From contig NZ_JAQFWP010000005.1 in NCBI RefSeq assembly GCF_027706745.1, positions 62,001 through 126,000 on the forward strand: a stretch of 64,000 nucleotides of DNA. Reading direction: 5' to 3'. Position numbers and translations under genes: made by a program. Source of the stretch: Nocardiopsis suaedae. Lineage in GTDB: Bacteria; Actinomycetota; Actinomycetes; Streptosporangiales; Streptosporangiaceae. The notes beneath the pieces are model-generated. The model made no database searches. It saw nothing but the letters and a program-made list of their open reading frames with translations, and was not told the origin of the DNA. Positions 17,352 to 27,223 of this stretch are shown piece by piece (the first letter of the stretch is position 1; every line of letters begins with the position of its first letter).

Positions 17352-18617
17352 TCAGCCGCGGGCGGGGGCGCCGAGCCCGCGGTCGACGCGGACCTCGCCG
17401 CCGCGCACCACCGCGCGCACGTTCTCCTCCGGCTCGGCGAGCAGGGTGACGTCGGCCAGCGGGTCGCCGTCGACGACGATCAGGTCGGCGTCGGCGCCCG
17501 CGCGCACCGTGCCCGCCCGGCCTTCCAGGTTCAGCAGCCGGGCGGCGGTGGAGGTGGCCGACCGCAGCACCGCCGCGGCGGGCTGCGCCTGGGCCCGGAT
17601 GGCGAACTCCTCGCTCTGGTGGGCCTGCATGCCGCCGAGCAGGTCGGTGCCGAAGACCAGGTCCACTCCGGCCTCGTGCGCCCTGCGCAGCGCCTCCAGC
17701 CCCCGGTCGAGCACGGTGGACACCTTGGCCCGGCTCTCCGGGGGCAGCCCGTTGCGCGCCCCCTGGCGGGCCAGCTCCTGGTAGGTGACCAGGGTGGGCA
17801 CGAGGAACGCCCGGCGCTCCAGGAACAGCTCCAGGCTGGTGTCGTCGATGAGGTTGCCGTGCTCGATGCACCGCACCCCCAGCCGCAGGCCCCGGTTGAC
17901 CGCGCGGGCGGTGTAGGCGTGGCCGGTGACGTACCGGTTGGCGGCCTCGGCCTCCTCGACCACGGCGCGGATCTCCTCCTCGGCGGACTGGGTGGAGTCG
18001 ATCCGGTCGGTGGGCGAGGCGACCCCGCCGGAGAGCATGATCTTGATGTGGTGGGCGCCGGTGCGCAGCTGCTCGCGGGCGGCGCGGCGGAACGCGGTCG
18101 CCCCGTCGCACACCAGGCCGGTGCTCGGGCAGCAGCCGTGCGACCCGGTGTCCTGGCGGCCGGGGCCGCGGAAGTCGCCGTGCCCGCCGGTCTGGGAGAG
18201 CGCCTTGCCGCCGAACAGCAGGCGGGGGCCGTCGATCAGCCCCTCCTCGACGGCCTGGGCCAGCCCCCAGTCGCCTCCGGCGACGTCGCGCACGGTGGTG
18301 AAGCCGCGGTGCAGCATGGCGGTGAGGGAGCGGGCGGCGAAGGCGGTGGCGTAGGAGGGCGAGTGGTCCATGGCCGCGCCCAGGTCGGCGCTGAAGGCGG
18401 TGGGGTGGACGTGGGCGTCGATCAGGCCGGGCATGAGCGTGGCCCCCGCGAGGTCGACGGTGCGCGCCCCCTCGCCGGGGTCGGGGGCCCGGCCCTGCCC
18501 GGTCGCGGCGATGCGGCCCTCGTCGACGAGCAGCCAGGACCCGGGGGTGCGGGTGCCCGCCTCGGGGTCGAGGAGGGCGGCGCCGGTGAACAGGGTGGTG
18601 CGGGGGCGGTCGGCCAT
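17352..18617 (-). CDS. Amidohydrolase family metal-dependent hydrolase
   Basis: A 421-residue cytosolic amidohydrolase of the imidazolonepropionase-like/Xaa-Pro dipeptidase (Sgx-type prolidase) group. LIDAHVHP (about 66-73) holds the first two metal His. HHIKIMLSGGV carries the likely carbamylated Lys, YVTGHAYT and CIEHGNLID supply the further His, and VFGTDLLGG the catalytic Asp. Such enzymes cleave cyclic amides or Xaa-Pro/Arg dipeptides. It lies divergent from an RpiR regulator, and a palindrome in its promoter matches one before the downstream symporter, so enzyme and transporter probably serve one imported substrate. Confidence 0.85.
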   Translation of the reverse strand: MADRPRTTLFTGAALLDPEAGTRTPGSWLLVDEGRIAATGQGRAPDPGEGARTVDLAGATLMPGLIDAHVHPTAFSADLGAAMDHSPSYATAFAARSLTAMLHRGFTTVRDVAGGDWGLAQAVEEGLIDGPRLLFGGKALSQTGGHGDFRGPGRQDTGSHGCCPSTGLVCDGATAFRRAAREQLRTGAHHIKIMLSGGVASPTDRIDSTQSAEEEIRAVVEEAEAANRYVTGHAYTARAVNRGLRLGVRCIEHGNLIDDTSLELFLERRAFLVPTLVTYQELARQGARNGLPPESRAKVSTVLDRGLEALRRAHEAGVDLVFGTDLLGGMQAHQSEEFAIRAQAQPAAAVLRSATSTAARLLNLEGRAGTVRAGADADLIVVDGDPLADVTLLAEPEENVRAVVRGGEVRVDRGLGAPARG

Positions 18618-19033
18618 GGGGTACCTCCGGTCGCGGATGCCTGCGGCGCGCCGGGTGACGCGCGCCTCACTCGCAATATATGTTGCATTGCTGGGTGGTG
18701 GGGAGGCCGGGGCCGCCTTCGCGGCGCCACGCCGGTCTCCGCGGCCGTGTGGGAACGGGGCGGCCCCATTCGATCGGCTCTACGCGCTCGCTACGGCGCT
18801 GAGCGGTGGCGGATCCGGCTCGGAGCGCCGACCGGCACCGCGCCGGTCGGCGTGCGGCCGACGGGACGCTCGCCCGCGGGGGCCAGGGCCGCCCAAGGCC
18901 CCACCGCCCCGCCGCCGTGCGTATGCGGCCGCCGCCGTCCGCCGGTGCGGCGCGCGGGCGGCCCCGGTCCGGGGCGAGAATGGTCGCCGGACACCCCGGA
19001 CCCGGACGGGCGGAGCGGAGGCGGAGGGCCGAG
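18618..19033. other. 416-bp divergent region, amidohydrolase/rpiR
   Basis: No gene seen. It contains the RpiR-type palindrome at 18672-18687 and the GGAGGGCC ribosome site of the regulator at its right end. The stretch 18720-19010 is GC-rich without recognisable signal. Confidence 0.5.
18672..18687. promoter_or_regulatory. RpiR-type operator upstream of the amidohydrolase gene
   Basis: CGCAATATATGTTGCA: GCAA and TTGC arms around six bases, 55-70 bases upstream of the amidohydrolase start. It has the same layout as the palindrome at 20069-20084, TGCAA-N6-TTGCA, in front of the symporter gene, and matches the TGnAA-N6-TTnCA style known for MurR/RpiR regulators. Confidence 0.6.
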
Positions 19034-19864
19034 ATGCCGGACTGGATCGAGGAGGCGCTGGCGGGCGGGCGCTTGGGCCGCGCCGCCGAGCGGGTCGTCC
19101 GGGTGCTGCGCGACGACCCGCGGTTCGCCTCCTACGCCAGCACCGCGGAGCTGGCCGCGCGGGCCGGGGTGAACGTCGCGACCGTGGTGCGCGCGGCCCA
19201 GCAGCTCGGCTTCTCCGGCTGGCCGGCCCTGCGCGTGGAGCTGCGCTCGCGGTACCTGGCCTCGCTCAGCGCGGACGAGGTGATGGCGGAGCACGCCGGC
19301 ACGGCCGACCCGGTCCGCGACGCCGTGCGCTCCGACCGCGAGGCCCTGCGCACCCTCGACCGCACCCTGGAACCGGAGCGGGTGCGCGCACTCGCGCAGG
19401 CGCTGCACGGGGCGCGGCGGACGCTGGTGCTGGGCTCGGGGACGTTCGCCGCGCCGGGGCTGCAGCTCGCGCACGCCGCCGGGATCATGGGGTACGACGT
19501 GGAGCTGCGCGACACCGGGGGGACCGCGCTGCTCGCCGCCGTGTCCCGGCTGGGGGAGGGCGACCTGGTCGTGGTGTGCGACCTGTGGCGGGTGCCGCGC
19601 GTGATCCGGTCGGCCGCCCGCATGGCCGCCGAGCGGTCCGTCGCCACCGCCGTGATCACCGACCGCCGGGACTCGCCCCTGGTCGAGGGGGCCGCGCATG
19701 TGATCGTGGTCCCGAGCGAGGGGGTGGGGATGTTCCCGTCCCTGACGCCGGTGATGGCCGTGGTCCACGCGCTCCTGGCCGAACTGGGCCGGATCGGCGG
19801 CGAGGAGGCCCTCCAGGCCGTCCGCCGTACCGAGGCCCTGTGGGAGCAGGCCGGACTCTTCTGA
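19034..19864 (+). CDS. MurR/RpiR family transcriptional regulator
   Basis: A 276-residue regulator: N-terminal RpiR helix-turn-helix (about 1-78, with STAELAARAGVNVATVVRAAQQLGF) and a C-terminal SIS domain (about 115-260; LVLGSGTFAAPGLQLAHAAG, LVVVCDLWRVPRV). SIS domains of this family sense sugar phosphates or similar metabolites. GGAGG precedes the ATG at 19034. It sits between an amidohydrolase and a sodium:solute symporter, each with the same palindrome upstream, and is the likely local regulator. Confidence 0.88.
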   Translation: MPDWIEEALAGGRLGRAAERVVRVLRDDPRFASYASTAELAARAGVNVATVVRAAQQLGFSGWPALRVELRSRYLASLSADEVMAEHAGTADPVRDAVRSDREALRTLDRTLEPERVRALAQALHGARRTLVLGSGTFAAPGLQLAHAAGIMGYDVELRDTGGTALLAAVSRLGEGDLVVVCDLWRVPRVIRSAARMAAERSVATAVITDRRDSPLVEGAAHVIVVPSEGVGMFPSLTPVMAVVHALLAELGRIGGEEALQAVRRTEALWEQAGLF

Positions 19865-19872
19865 CCCGGCGA

Positions 19873-19905
19873 GAACGGGGGCGGCCGGGGCGCCCGGCCC
19901 CGTTC
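19873..19905 (+). terminator. Hairpin after the rpiR-type gene
   Basis: GAACGGGG (19873-19880) pairs with CCCCGTTC (19898-19905), with an inner CCGGG-gcg-CCCGG stem. It starts 9 bases after the stop codon. Confidence 0.5.
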
Positions 19906-20068
19906 CACCCGTGTCGCCGCCGCCCTCCTCCCTGACACTCCGGCGGCCCGCCGCCCGGCCGAGGCCGCGAGCGGGCGGCCGCCCGCCCCCGGTGTCGCCA
20001 TCGGTCCTGGCCCCCGTGCTCGTCCTGATCTGGGGGATCGAGCAAAGAGTGATCTGGGTCACAGCAAA

Positions 20069-20084
20069 TGCAATGAGTGTTGCA
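20069..20084. promoter_or_regulatory. RpiR-type operator upstream of the symporter gene
   Basis: TGCAATGAGTGTTGCA: perfect 5-base arms around six bases, 103 bases before the symporter start. It matches the palindrome upstream of the amidohydrolase gene (18672-18687). The rest of the 322-bp gap (19865-20186) shows only the rpiR terminator and GC-rich sequence. Confidence 0.6.
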
Positions 20085-20186
20085 TGACACAGGTCCGTGC
20101 TGCTTACATCGCAGTCGTCGTTCGGATCCGACCTCCGGCCCACCGTGGGCCCCGTCCCCCTGCCCGGTCTTCCGCGAAGGTGTCCC

Positions 20187-21596
20187 ATGCAGACCGTCCA
20201 TCTCGCGATCCTCGCCGTGTACCTGCTGGCCATGGTGGGCGTCGCCGTGTACTTCCTCCGCTCGGGCCGGCTCGGCGGCGGCGACGACTTCCTGTTCGCC
20301 GGGCGCAGCCTGCCCCGGCCCGTCATGGTCGCCACCCTGCTGGTGACCTGGGTGGGGTCCGGGACCGTCATCGGCGGCGCCAACTTCGCCTACACCTACG
20401 GCCCCGTCGCCGGGCTCGTCTTCTTCGCCGGGACCCCGCTGGGCATCCTGGTCCTCCTGCTCGCCGCCCGGCGCATCCGGCGGGCCTCCCGGCACACCGT
20501 CCCCGAACTGCTGGAGGCCCGGTTCGGCACCGGGGTGCGCACCGTCGCCGCCGCCGTCACCGCGCTGGCCTACATCGGCCTGGTCGCCTCCCAGTTCATC
20601 GGCGGGGGCTACGTGGTCGGGCTGATCACCCCGCTGAGCGCCACCCAGGGCACGGTCCTGGTCGCGGTCGTGGTCACCCTGCTCACCGTCACCGGCGGCC
20701 TCTTCTCGGTGGCCTACACCGACTTCCTGTCGGCGATCCTCATCGTGCTCGGCCTGTTCGTGTCCCTGCCGCTGGTCTTCTCCGCCGTCGGCGGCCCCGC
20801 CGCCTACTGGGACGGGCTGCCCGCGGCGGCCGCCACCCCCACCGGCGGGCTCACCGCCCTGCAGCTCCTCGGCTACTTCCTGCCGCTGTTCCTGCTCCTG
20901 CTGGCCGACCAGAACATCTACCAGCGCCTCACCGCCGCCCAGGACGAGCGCACCGCCCGCGCGTCCACCCTGGGCATGCTGGTCTCCAGCTTCTTCGTCT
21001 TCATCCCGGTGGTCCTGCTGGCCTCGGCGGCCGCGGTGCTCATGCCCGGCATCAACGGCGACATGGCCATCCTGGCCCTGGCCTCCGAGGGCCACCTGCC
21101 GGCCGTGCTGGGCGGCCTCATCCTCGCCGGGGCGGTCGCCTTCGTCATCACCACCGGTTCCTCGTTCATGCTGTCGGCCGCCTCCAACATCGCCTACGAC
21201 CTCTACGCGCGCTTCGCCGAGGGGGAGACCGGCGGGCGCCGCGGCCTGGCGGTGCAGCGGGGCGCGGTCCTGGCGATCGCGGTGGTCGCGTTCGTCCTCG
21301 GGCTGTTCTTCCCGACCGTGCTCGAACTGCAGATGTACTCCTACACCATCTACGGCGCGGCCATCACCCCCGCGGTGTTCGCGGTGCTGTTCTGGAAGCG
21401 GGCCACCACGGCCGGTGCGGTCGCGGCCCTGGTCGTCGGCGCCGCCACCACCATCGGCTGGCACCTGGCCGGGACGCCCGGCGACGTCAACGGCGTGGTA
21501 GCCGCGCTCCCGGCGGCGCTGATCGCCCTCGTCGCCGCCAGCCTGCTCACCAAGGCCCCCGACCCCGGGGCCCTCGAAGCGGCGGGCGTCGACTGA
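20187..21596 (+). CDS. Sodium:solute symporter family transporter
   Basis: A 469-residue polytopic SSS-family protein with about 13 hydrophobic helices. Family marks: FLFAGRSLPRPVMVATLLVT and GSGTVIGGANFAYTYGP near the N terminus, FIGGGYVVGLI, and DQNIYQRLTAAQDERTAR in the loop before helix 8. It imports an organic solute with Na+; the substrate is unknown, but co-control with an amidohydrolase suggests a nitrogenous compound or small peptide. The ATG at 20187 begins immediately before the first helix. Confidence 0.88.
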   Translation: MQTVHLAILAVYLLAMVGVAVYFLRSGRLGGGDDFLFAGRSLPRPVMVATLLVTWVGSGTVIGGANFAYTYGPVAGLVFFAGTPLGILVLLLAARRIRRASRHTVPELLEARFGTGVRTVAAAVTALAYIGLVASQFIGGGYVVGLITPLSATQGTVLVAVVVTLLTVTGGLFSVAYTDFLSAILIVLGLFVSLPLVFSAVGGPAAYWDGLPAAAATPTGGLTALQLLGYFLPLFLLLLADQNIYQRLTAAQDERTARASTLGMLVSSFFVFIPVVLLASAAAVLMPGINGDMAILALASEGHLPAVLGGLILAGAVAFVITTGSSFMLSAASNIAYDLYARFAEGETGGRRGLAVQRGAVLAIAVVAFVLGLFFPTVLELQMYSYTIYGAAITPAVFAVLFWKRATTAGAVAALVVGAATTIGWHLAGTPGDVNGVVAALPAALIALVAASLLTKAPDPGALEAAGVD

Positions 21597-21613
21597 GCGG
21601 AGGCGCGGACGCG

Positions 21614-21648
21614 GAAGGGTCCGGCACGCGGAGCGCGCCGGACCCTTC
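21614..21648. terminator. Bidirectional terminator between symporter and DAHP synthase genes
   Basis: GAAGGGTCCGGC (21614-21625) is the exact inverse of 21637-21648; the loop is 11 bases. The two genes converge here, 62 bases apart. Confidence 0.65.
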
Positions 21649-21658
21649 CTGCGGGTGC

Positions 21659-22717
21659 TCAGGCCTTGCGGCGGCGCCGCACCGCCTCGGCCAGGCCCTG
21701 CAGCACGTCGACGGTGGTGTCCCAGCCCATGCACTTGTCGGTGATCGACTTTCCGTACACCAGCTCGGCGGGGTCGCCCAGCTTCTGGGCGCCCTCCTCG
21801 ATGAAGCTCTCCAGCATCACGCCGACGATGCCCTGCTGCCCCTCGGCGACCTGGGCCGCGATGTCCTGGGCGACGACCGGCTGGCGCTTGTGGTCCTTGC
21901 CGCTGTTGGCGTGCGAGGCGTCGATCATCACCCGGCGGCGCAGCCCGGCGCCCTCCACCACGTCCAGCGCGGAGCGCACGTGCTCGGCCCCGTGGTTGGG
22001 GCCGGTGCGCCCGCCGCGCAGGATCAGGTGGCAGTCCGGGTTGCCGCTGGTGCTGACGACCGACCCGGCGCCGGCCGGGTCGACGCCGAAGAAGGTGTGC
22101 GGGGCGGCGGCCGCGCCGCAGGCGTCCACCGCCACCTGCACGTCGCCGTCGGTGCCGTTCTTGAAGCCCACCGGCATGCTCAGGCCGCTGCTGAGCTGGC
22201 GGTGCACCTGGCTCTCGGTGGTGCGGGCGCCGATCGCGCCCCACGTGACGGCGTCGGCGATGTACTGCGGGGTGATCGGGTCGAGGAACTCGGTTCCGGC
22301 CGGGACCCCCAGCGAGCCGATGTCCAGCAGCAGCTTGCGCGCGGTGCGCAGGCCCCGGTGCACGTCGTGGCTCTCGTCCAGGCCCGGGTCGTTGATCAGG
22401 CCCTTCCAGCCCAGGGTGGTGCGCGGCTTCTCGAAGTAGACCCGCATCACCACGCACAGGTCGGCCGCGACCGACGGCGTCAGCTCCTTGAGGCGGCGCG
22501 CGTAGTCGAGCGCCGCCGCCGGGTCGTGCACCGAGCACGGCCCCACGATGACCAGCAGCCGGTCGTCCTCGCCGTTCAGCACCCGCGCGACCTCGGCCCG
22601 GGCGTCCTCGACCAGCGCCGTGCGCTCGGGGCCCATCGGCAGCTCGGCCAGGACGTCGCGCGGCGCGACCAGCGGCCGGTAACTGGCGATGCGGGTGTCA
22701 TTGGTGCTGCTCGTCAT
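21659..22717 (-). CDS. aroG: 3-deoxy-7-phosphoheptulonate synthase, class I
   Basis: DAHP synthase condenses phosphoenolpyruvate and erythrose-4-phosphate, the first step of aromatic amino-acid synthesis. The 352-residue protein has the class I (AroF/G/H) motifs LLVIVGPCSVHDP, MRVYFEKPRTTLGWKGLIND, MPVGFKNGTDG, CHLILRGG and MIDASHANSGKDH, with the metal-binding Cys, His, Glu and Asp. Many actinobacteria rely on a class II enzyme; this is the E. coli type. A small open frame in its leader (22769-22825) is discussed in the findings. It is cotranscribed with nothing visible. Confidence 0.93.
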   Translation of the reverse strand: MTSSTNDTRIASYRPLVAPRDVLAELPMGPERTALVEDARAEVARVLNGEDDRLLVIVGPCSVHDPAAALDYARRLKELTPSVAADLCVVMRVYFEKPRTTLGWKGLINDPGLDESHDVHRGLRTARKLLLDIGSLGVPAGTEFLDPITPQYIADAVTWGAIGARTTESQVHRQLSSGLSMPVGFKNGTDGDVQVAVDACGAAAAPHTFFGVDPAGAGSVVSTSGNPDCHLILRGGRTGPNHGAEHVRSALDVVEGAGLRRRVMIDASHANSGKDHKRQPVVAQDIAAQVAEGQQGIVGVMLESFIEEGAQKLGDPAELVYGKSITDKCMGWDTTVDVLQGLAEAVRRRRKA

Positions 22718-22850
22718 GGTGGCGGATGCTCCTCGTCCCCGTCGTCCCCGGTCGGCCCTCCTGGAACCTTAGCGCCAACCGGGGCGCCGGTCCGAGCCGT
22801 GGGGCGCGAGTGTGGTGCGGGTCATCGCAGGGCTTCTCAGCAGGTGAGAC

Positions 22851-24554
22851 TCACCCCTTGAGGCCGGGCAGGTCCTCCTCCCAGAACTCCCCGGGGTTGC
22901 GCTCCTTCTCCGGCGCCCCCCGCTCGTGCTCGGCGGTGCGCAGCTCCACCCGGCGGATCTTGCCCGAGACCGTCTTGGGCAGCGCGGCGAACTCCAGCCG
23001 CCGCACCCGCTTGTAGGGCGCCAGCCGCTCCCTGCAGAACGCCAGGATCGAGTAGGCGGTGTCGGCGTCCGGCTCCGCCCCCGCCACCAGGGTGACGAAC
23101 GCCTTGGGGACCGCCAGCCGCACCGGGTCGGGGGAGGGCACGACCGCCGCCTCGGCGACCGCCTCGTGCTCGATCAGCACGCTCTCCAGCTCGAAGGGGG
23201 AGATGCGGTAGTCCGAGGCCTTGAACACGTCGTCGCGCCGGCCGATGTAGGTGATGTGCCCGTCGGCGTCCCGGGAGGCCACGTCGCCGGTGTGGTACAG
23301 CCCGTCGCGCATCGCCCCGGCGGTGCGCTCCTCGCTGTCGGCGTACCCGGCCATCACCCCGACCGGGGCGTCGCGCAGCGAGACGCACACCTCGCCCTGG
23401 TCGCCGTCCTGCCCGGTGACCGGGTCGGCCAGCACCACCTCGTACCCGGGCATGGGCAGCCCCATCGACCCGGGCCGCACCTGCTGCCCGGGGGAGTTGC
23501 CGACGGTCACGGTGGTCTCGGTCTGGCCGAACCCGTCGCGCACGGTGATCCCCCAGGCGGTGCGCACCTGCTCGATCACCTCCGGGTTGAGCGGCTCCCC
23601 GGCCGACACCGCCTCGCGCACCGGGGCCGTGCCCGACCCCAGGTCGGCCTGGATGAGCATGCGCCACACGGTCGGCGGGGCGCAGAAGGTGTCCACCCCG
23701 CACCGGCGTATCGCCGCCAGCAGCTCGGCCGCGTCGAACCGGGCCTGGTTCACCGACAGCACCGTCGCCTGGGCGTTCCACGGGGCGAACACGCTGCTGT
23801 AGGCGTGCTTGGCCCACCCCGGGGAGGAGATGTTCAGGTGGACGTCGCCGGGGCGGATGCCCACCCAGTACATGGTGGACAGGTGCCCGGCCGGGTACGA
23901 CAGGTGGGTGTGCTGCACCAGCTTGGGCGCCGAGGTGGTGCCGGAGGTGAAGTAGAGCAGCAGCGGGTCGTCGGCCGGCGTCCGGTGGTCGGGCGCGAAG
24001 TCCAGGGCCGCGTGCCGGCAGTCGGTGTAGGGCAGCCACCCCTCCATGTAGCCGACGCTGATCCGGGTCCAGTGCCCGCCCAGCCCCTCGAACTTGGGGG
24101 TGTCGGCGGCGTTGGCGATCACGTGCCGCACCCCGCCGCGCTCGATCCGGTCGGCCAGGTCACCCGTGGTCAGCAGCGGCGTGGCGGGGATGAGCACCGC
24201 GCCCAGGCGGATCGCGGCCAGCGTGGTCTCCCACAGCTCCACCTGGTTGCCCAGCATCACCAGGATCCGGTCGCCCCGGTGCACGCCCTGGTTGTGCAGC
24301 CAGTTCGCGGCCTGCCTGCTCCGCTCGGCCATCTCCCGGTAGGTCAGCCGCGTCTCCGAGCCGTCCTCGTCCACGATCCACAGGGCGAGCCGGTCGGGAT
24401 GCTCCTCGGCGGCCGGGTCGAAGTGGTCCAGCGCCCAGTTGAAGTGGTCGGGCCGGGGCCAGGAGAAGCGCGCGTGCGCCTGGGCGCGGTCCTCCCGGAG
24501 CTCCAGCAGCAGGTCGCGCGCCGCCCGGAACTCGGCGGTGGCGGGGTTCGGCAT
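22851..24554 (-). CDS. AMP-dependent acyl-CoA synthetase
   Basis: A 567-residue ANL-superfamily ligase activating a carboxylic acid as acyl-AMP, then acyl-CoA. The phosphate-binding loop is LYFTSGTTSAPK (about 190-201), the A5 motif DGFGQTETT, the A8 hinge GLYHTGDVASRDADGHITYIGRRDDVFK, and the late lysine sits in LPKTVSGKIRRVELR. Overall pattern is closest to medium-chain or acetyl-CoA-synthetase-like (ACSM/AcsA-type) ligases; the substrate is not determined. The ATG follows an AGGGACC-type purine run. It starts divergently from the DUF4429 gene. Confidence 0.88.
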   Translation of the reverse strand: MPNPATAEFRAARDLLLELREDRAQAHARFSWPRPDHFNWALDHFDPAAEEHPDRLALWIVDEDGSETRLTYREMAERSRQAANWLHNQGVHRGDRILVMLGNQVELWETTLAAIRLGAVLIPATPLLTTGDLADRIERGGVRHVIANAADTPKFEGLGGHWTRISVGYMEGWLPYTDCRHAALDFAPDHRTPADDPLLLYFTSGTTSAPKLVQHTHLSYPAGHLSTMYWVGIRPGDVHLNISSPGWAKHAYSSVFAPWNAQATVLSVNQARFDAAELLAAIRRCGVDTFCAPPTVWRMLIQADLGSGTAPVREAVSAGEPLNPEVIEQVRTAWGITVRDGFGQTETTVTVGNSPGQQVRPGSMGLPMPGYEVVLADPVTGQDGDQGEVCVSLRDAPVGVMAGYADSEERTAGAMRDGLYHTGDVASRDADGHITYIGRRDDVFKASDYRISPFELESVLIEHEAVAEAAVVPSPDPVRLAVPKAFVTLVAGAEPDADTAYSILAFCRERLAPYKRVRRLEFAALPKTVSGKIRRVELRTAEHERGAPEKERNPGEFWEEDLPGLKG

Positions 24555-24686
24555 GGAGGGACCTCCGCATCCGGTGTGTGAGCGCTGTCACTCTAGCCGC
24601 TGAGGGTCCCTCCTGTCCCGGACCGCCGTCCCGGACCGCCTCTCCGGCCTGTGGAGCGCATACGGCCGGAGGCTAGCATCGGTCCG

Positions 24687-26608
<1,922 letters not shown>

Positions 26609-26668
26609 CCCCGCCCTGTCGACACGGTCCCGACGTGTTCTCGATGCGTTCCTGACGTGATCCCGGCG

Positions 26669-26693
26669 CGGCCCCGGGGCGGCCCCGGGGCCG
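26669..26693 (+). terminator. GC-only hairpin after pip
   Basis: CGGCCCCGG (26669-26677) pairs with CCGGGGCCG (26685-26693); 7-base loop. Terminator-like, between pip and the ferredoxin gene. Confidence 0.4.
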
Positions 26694-26748
26694 TGGCGGC
26701 GCGGTGCGGTTTAGGCTCGGAGCCACGATCCGCGCAAGGAGGCTCACG

Positions 26749-26940
26749 ATGAAGGTCAAGGTCGACTACGACCTCTGCGAGAGCAACGCCGTCTGCATGG
26801 GCATCCTGCCCGAGGTGTTCGAGGTCCGCGACGACGACAACCTCTACATCCTCCAGGAGGAGCCGCCCGAGGAGCTCCGTCCCAAGCTGGAGGAGGCCGT
26901 TCGGATGTGCCCCAAGCAGGCGCTGAGCCTGGAGGACTAG
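26749..26940 (+). CDS. Ferredoxin, 3Fe-4S type
   Basis: A 63-residue acidic ferredoxin with C10-x5-C16 (DLCESNAVCMG) and C54-P (RMCPKQAL). The fourth cysteine of a 4Fe-4S site is absent, giving the [3Fe-4S] pattern typical of actinobacterial ferredoxins serving cytochrome P450s. AAGGAGG precedes the ATG. An FAD-dependent reductase lies 280 bases downstream on the other strand and is a plausible electron donor; no P450 gene is in the window. Its TAG stop lies inside the left end of an inverted-repeat element. Confidence 0.9.
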   Translation: MKVKVDYDLCESNAVCMGILPEVFEVRDDDNLYILQEEPPEELRPKLEEAVRMCPKQALSLED

Positions 26941-27102
26941 GGCGTGTTTCTCGGAGGCTTTTCGATCAGCGAGCGGCCGTCCCGGGCGGCGCTCGCAAGA
27001 CGGGGCGCGAAGTTCATCCTGGTTGGCTGCTCGAGCGTCCCGGCGCAGCGAGCGTCGTCCTGGTGGCCGCGAGCCGAAAATGATCCGAGAAACACGCCTT
27101 AG
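26937..27102. mobile_element. MITE-like inverted-repeat element, copy 1
   Basis: The ends CTAGGGCGTGTTTCTCGGA (26937-26955) and, in reverse complement, CTAAGGCGTGTTTCTCGGA (27084-27102) match at 18 of 19 bases. The 166-bp span has no gene. TA dinucleotides at 26938-26939 and 27100-27101 would fit a TA target duplication as made by IS630/Tc1-mariner-type transposases at CTAG. The left end supplies the stop codon of the ferredoxin gene. A related element lies at 37725-37906. Confidence 0.6.
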
Positions 27103-27223
27103 GGGCCGGCAGGACCCGCAGGACGGGCCGGGCGGCGGGCACCGCGGCGCGCCGCCCGGGAACGGGCAGGGTTCAGTGCTTCCGGGGCCGGCACCGCGCC
27201 GGTGGCGTCGCCCCCTCCCGAGA

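Noticed and set aside
26941-27223. Small protein gene between ferredoxin and reductase
   Set aside because: The open frames are antisense or Arg-rich readings, and the left half is an inverted-repeat element.
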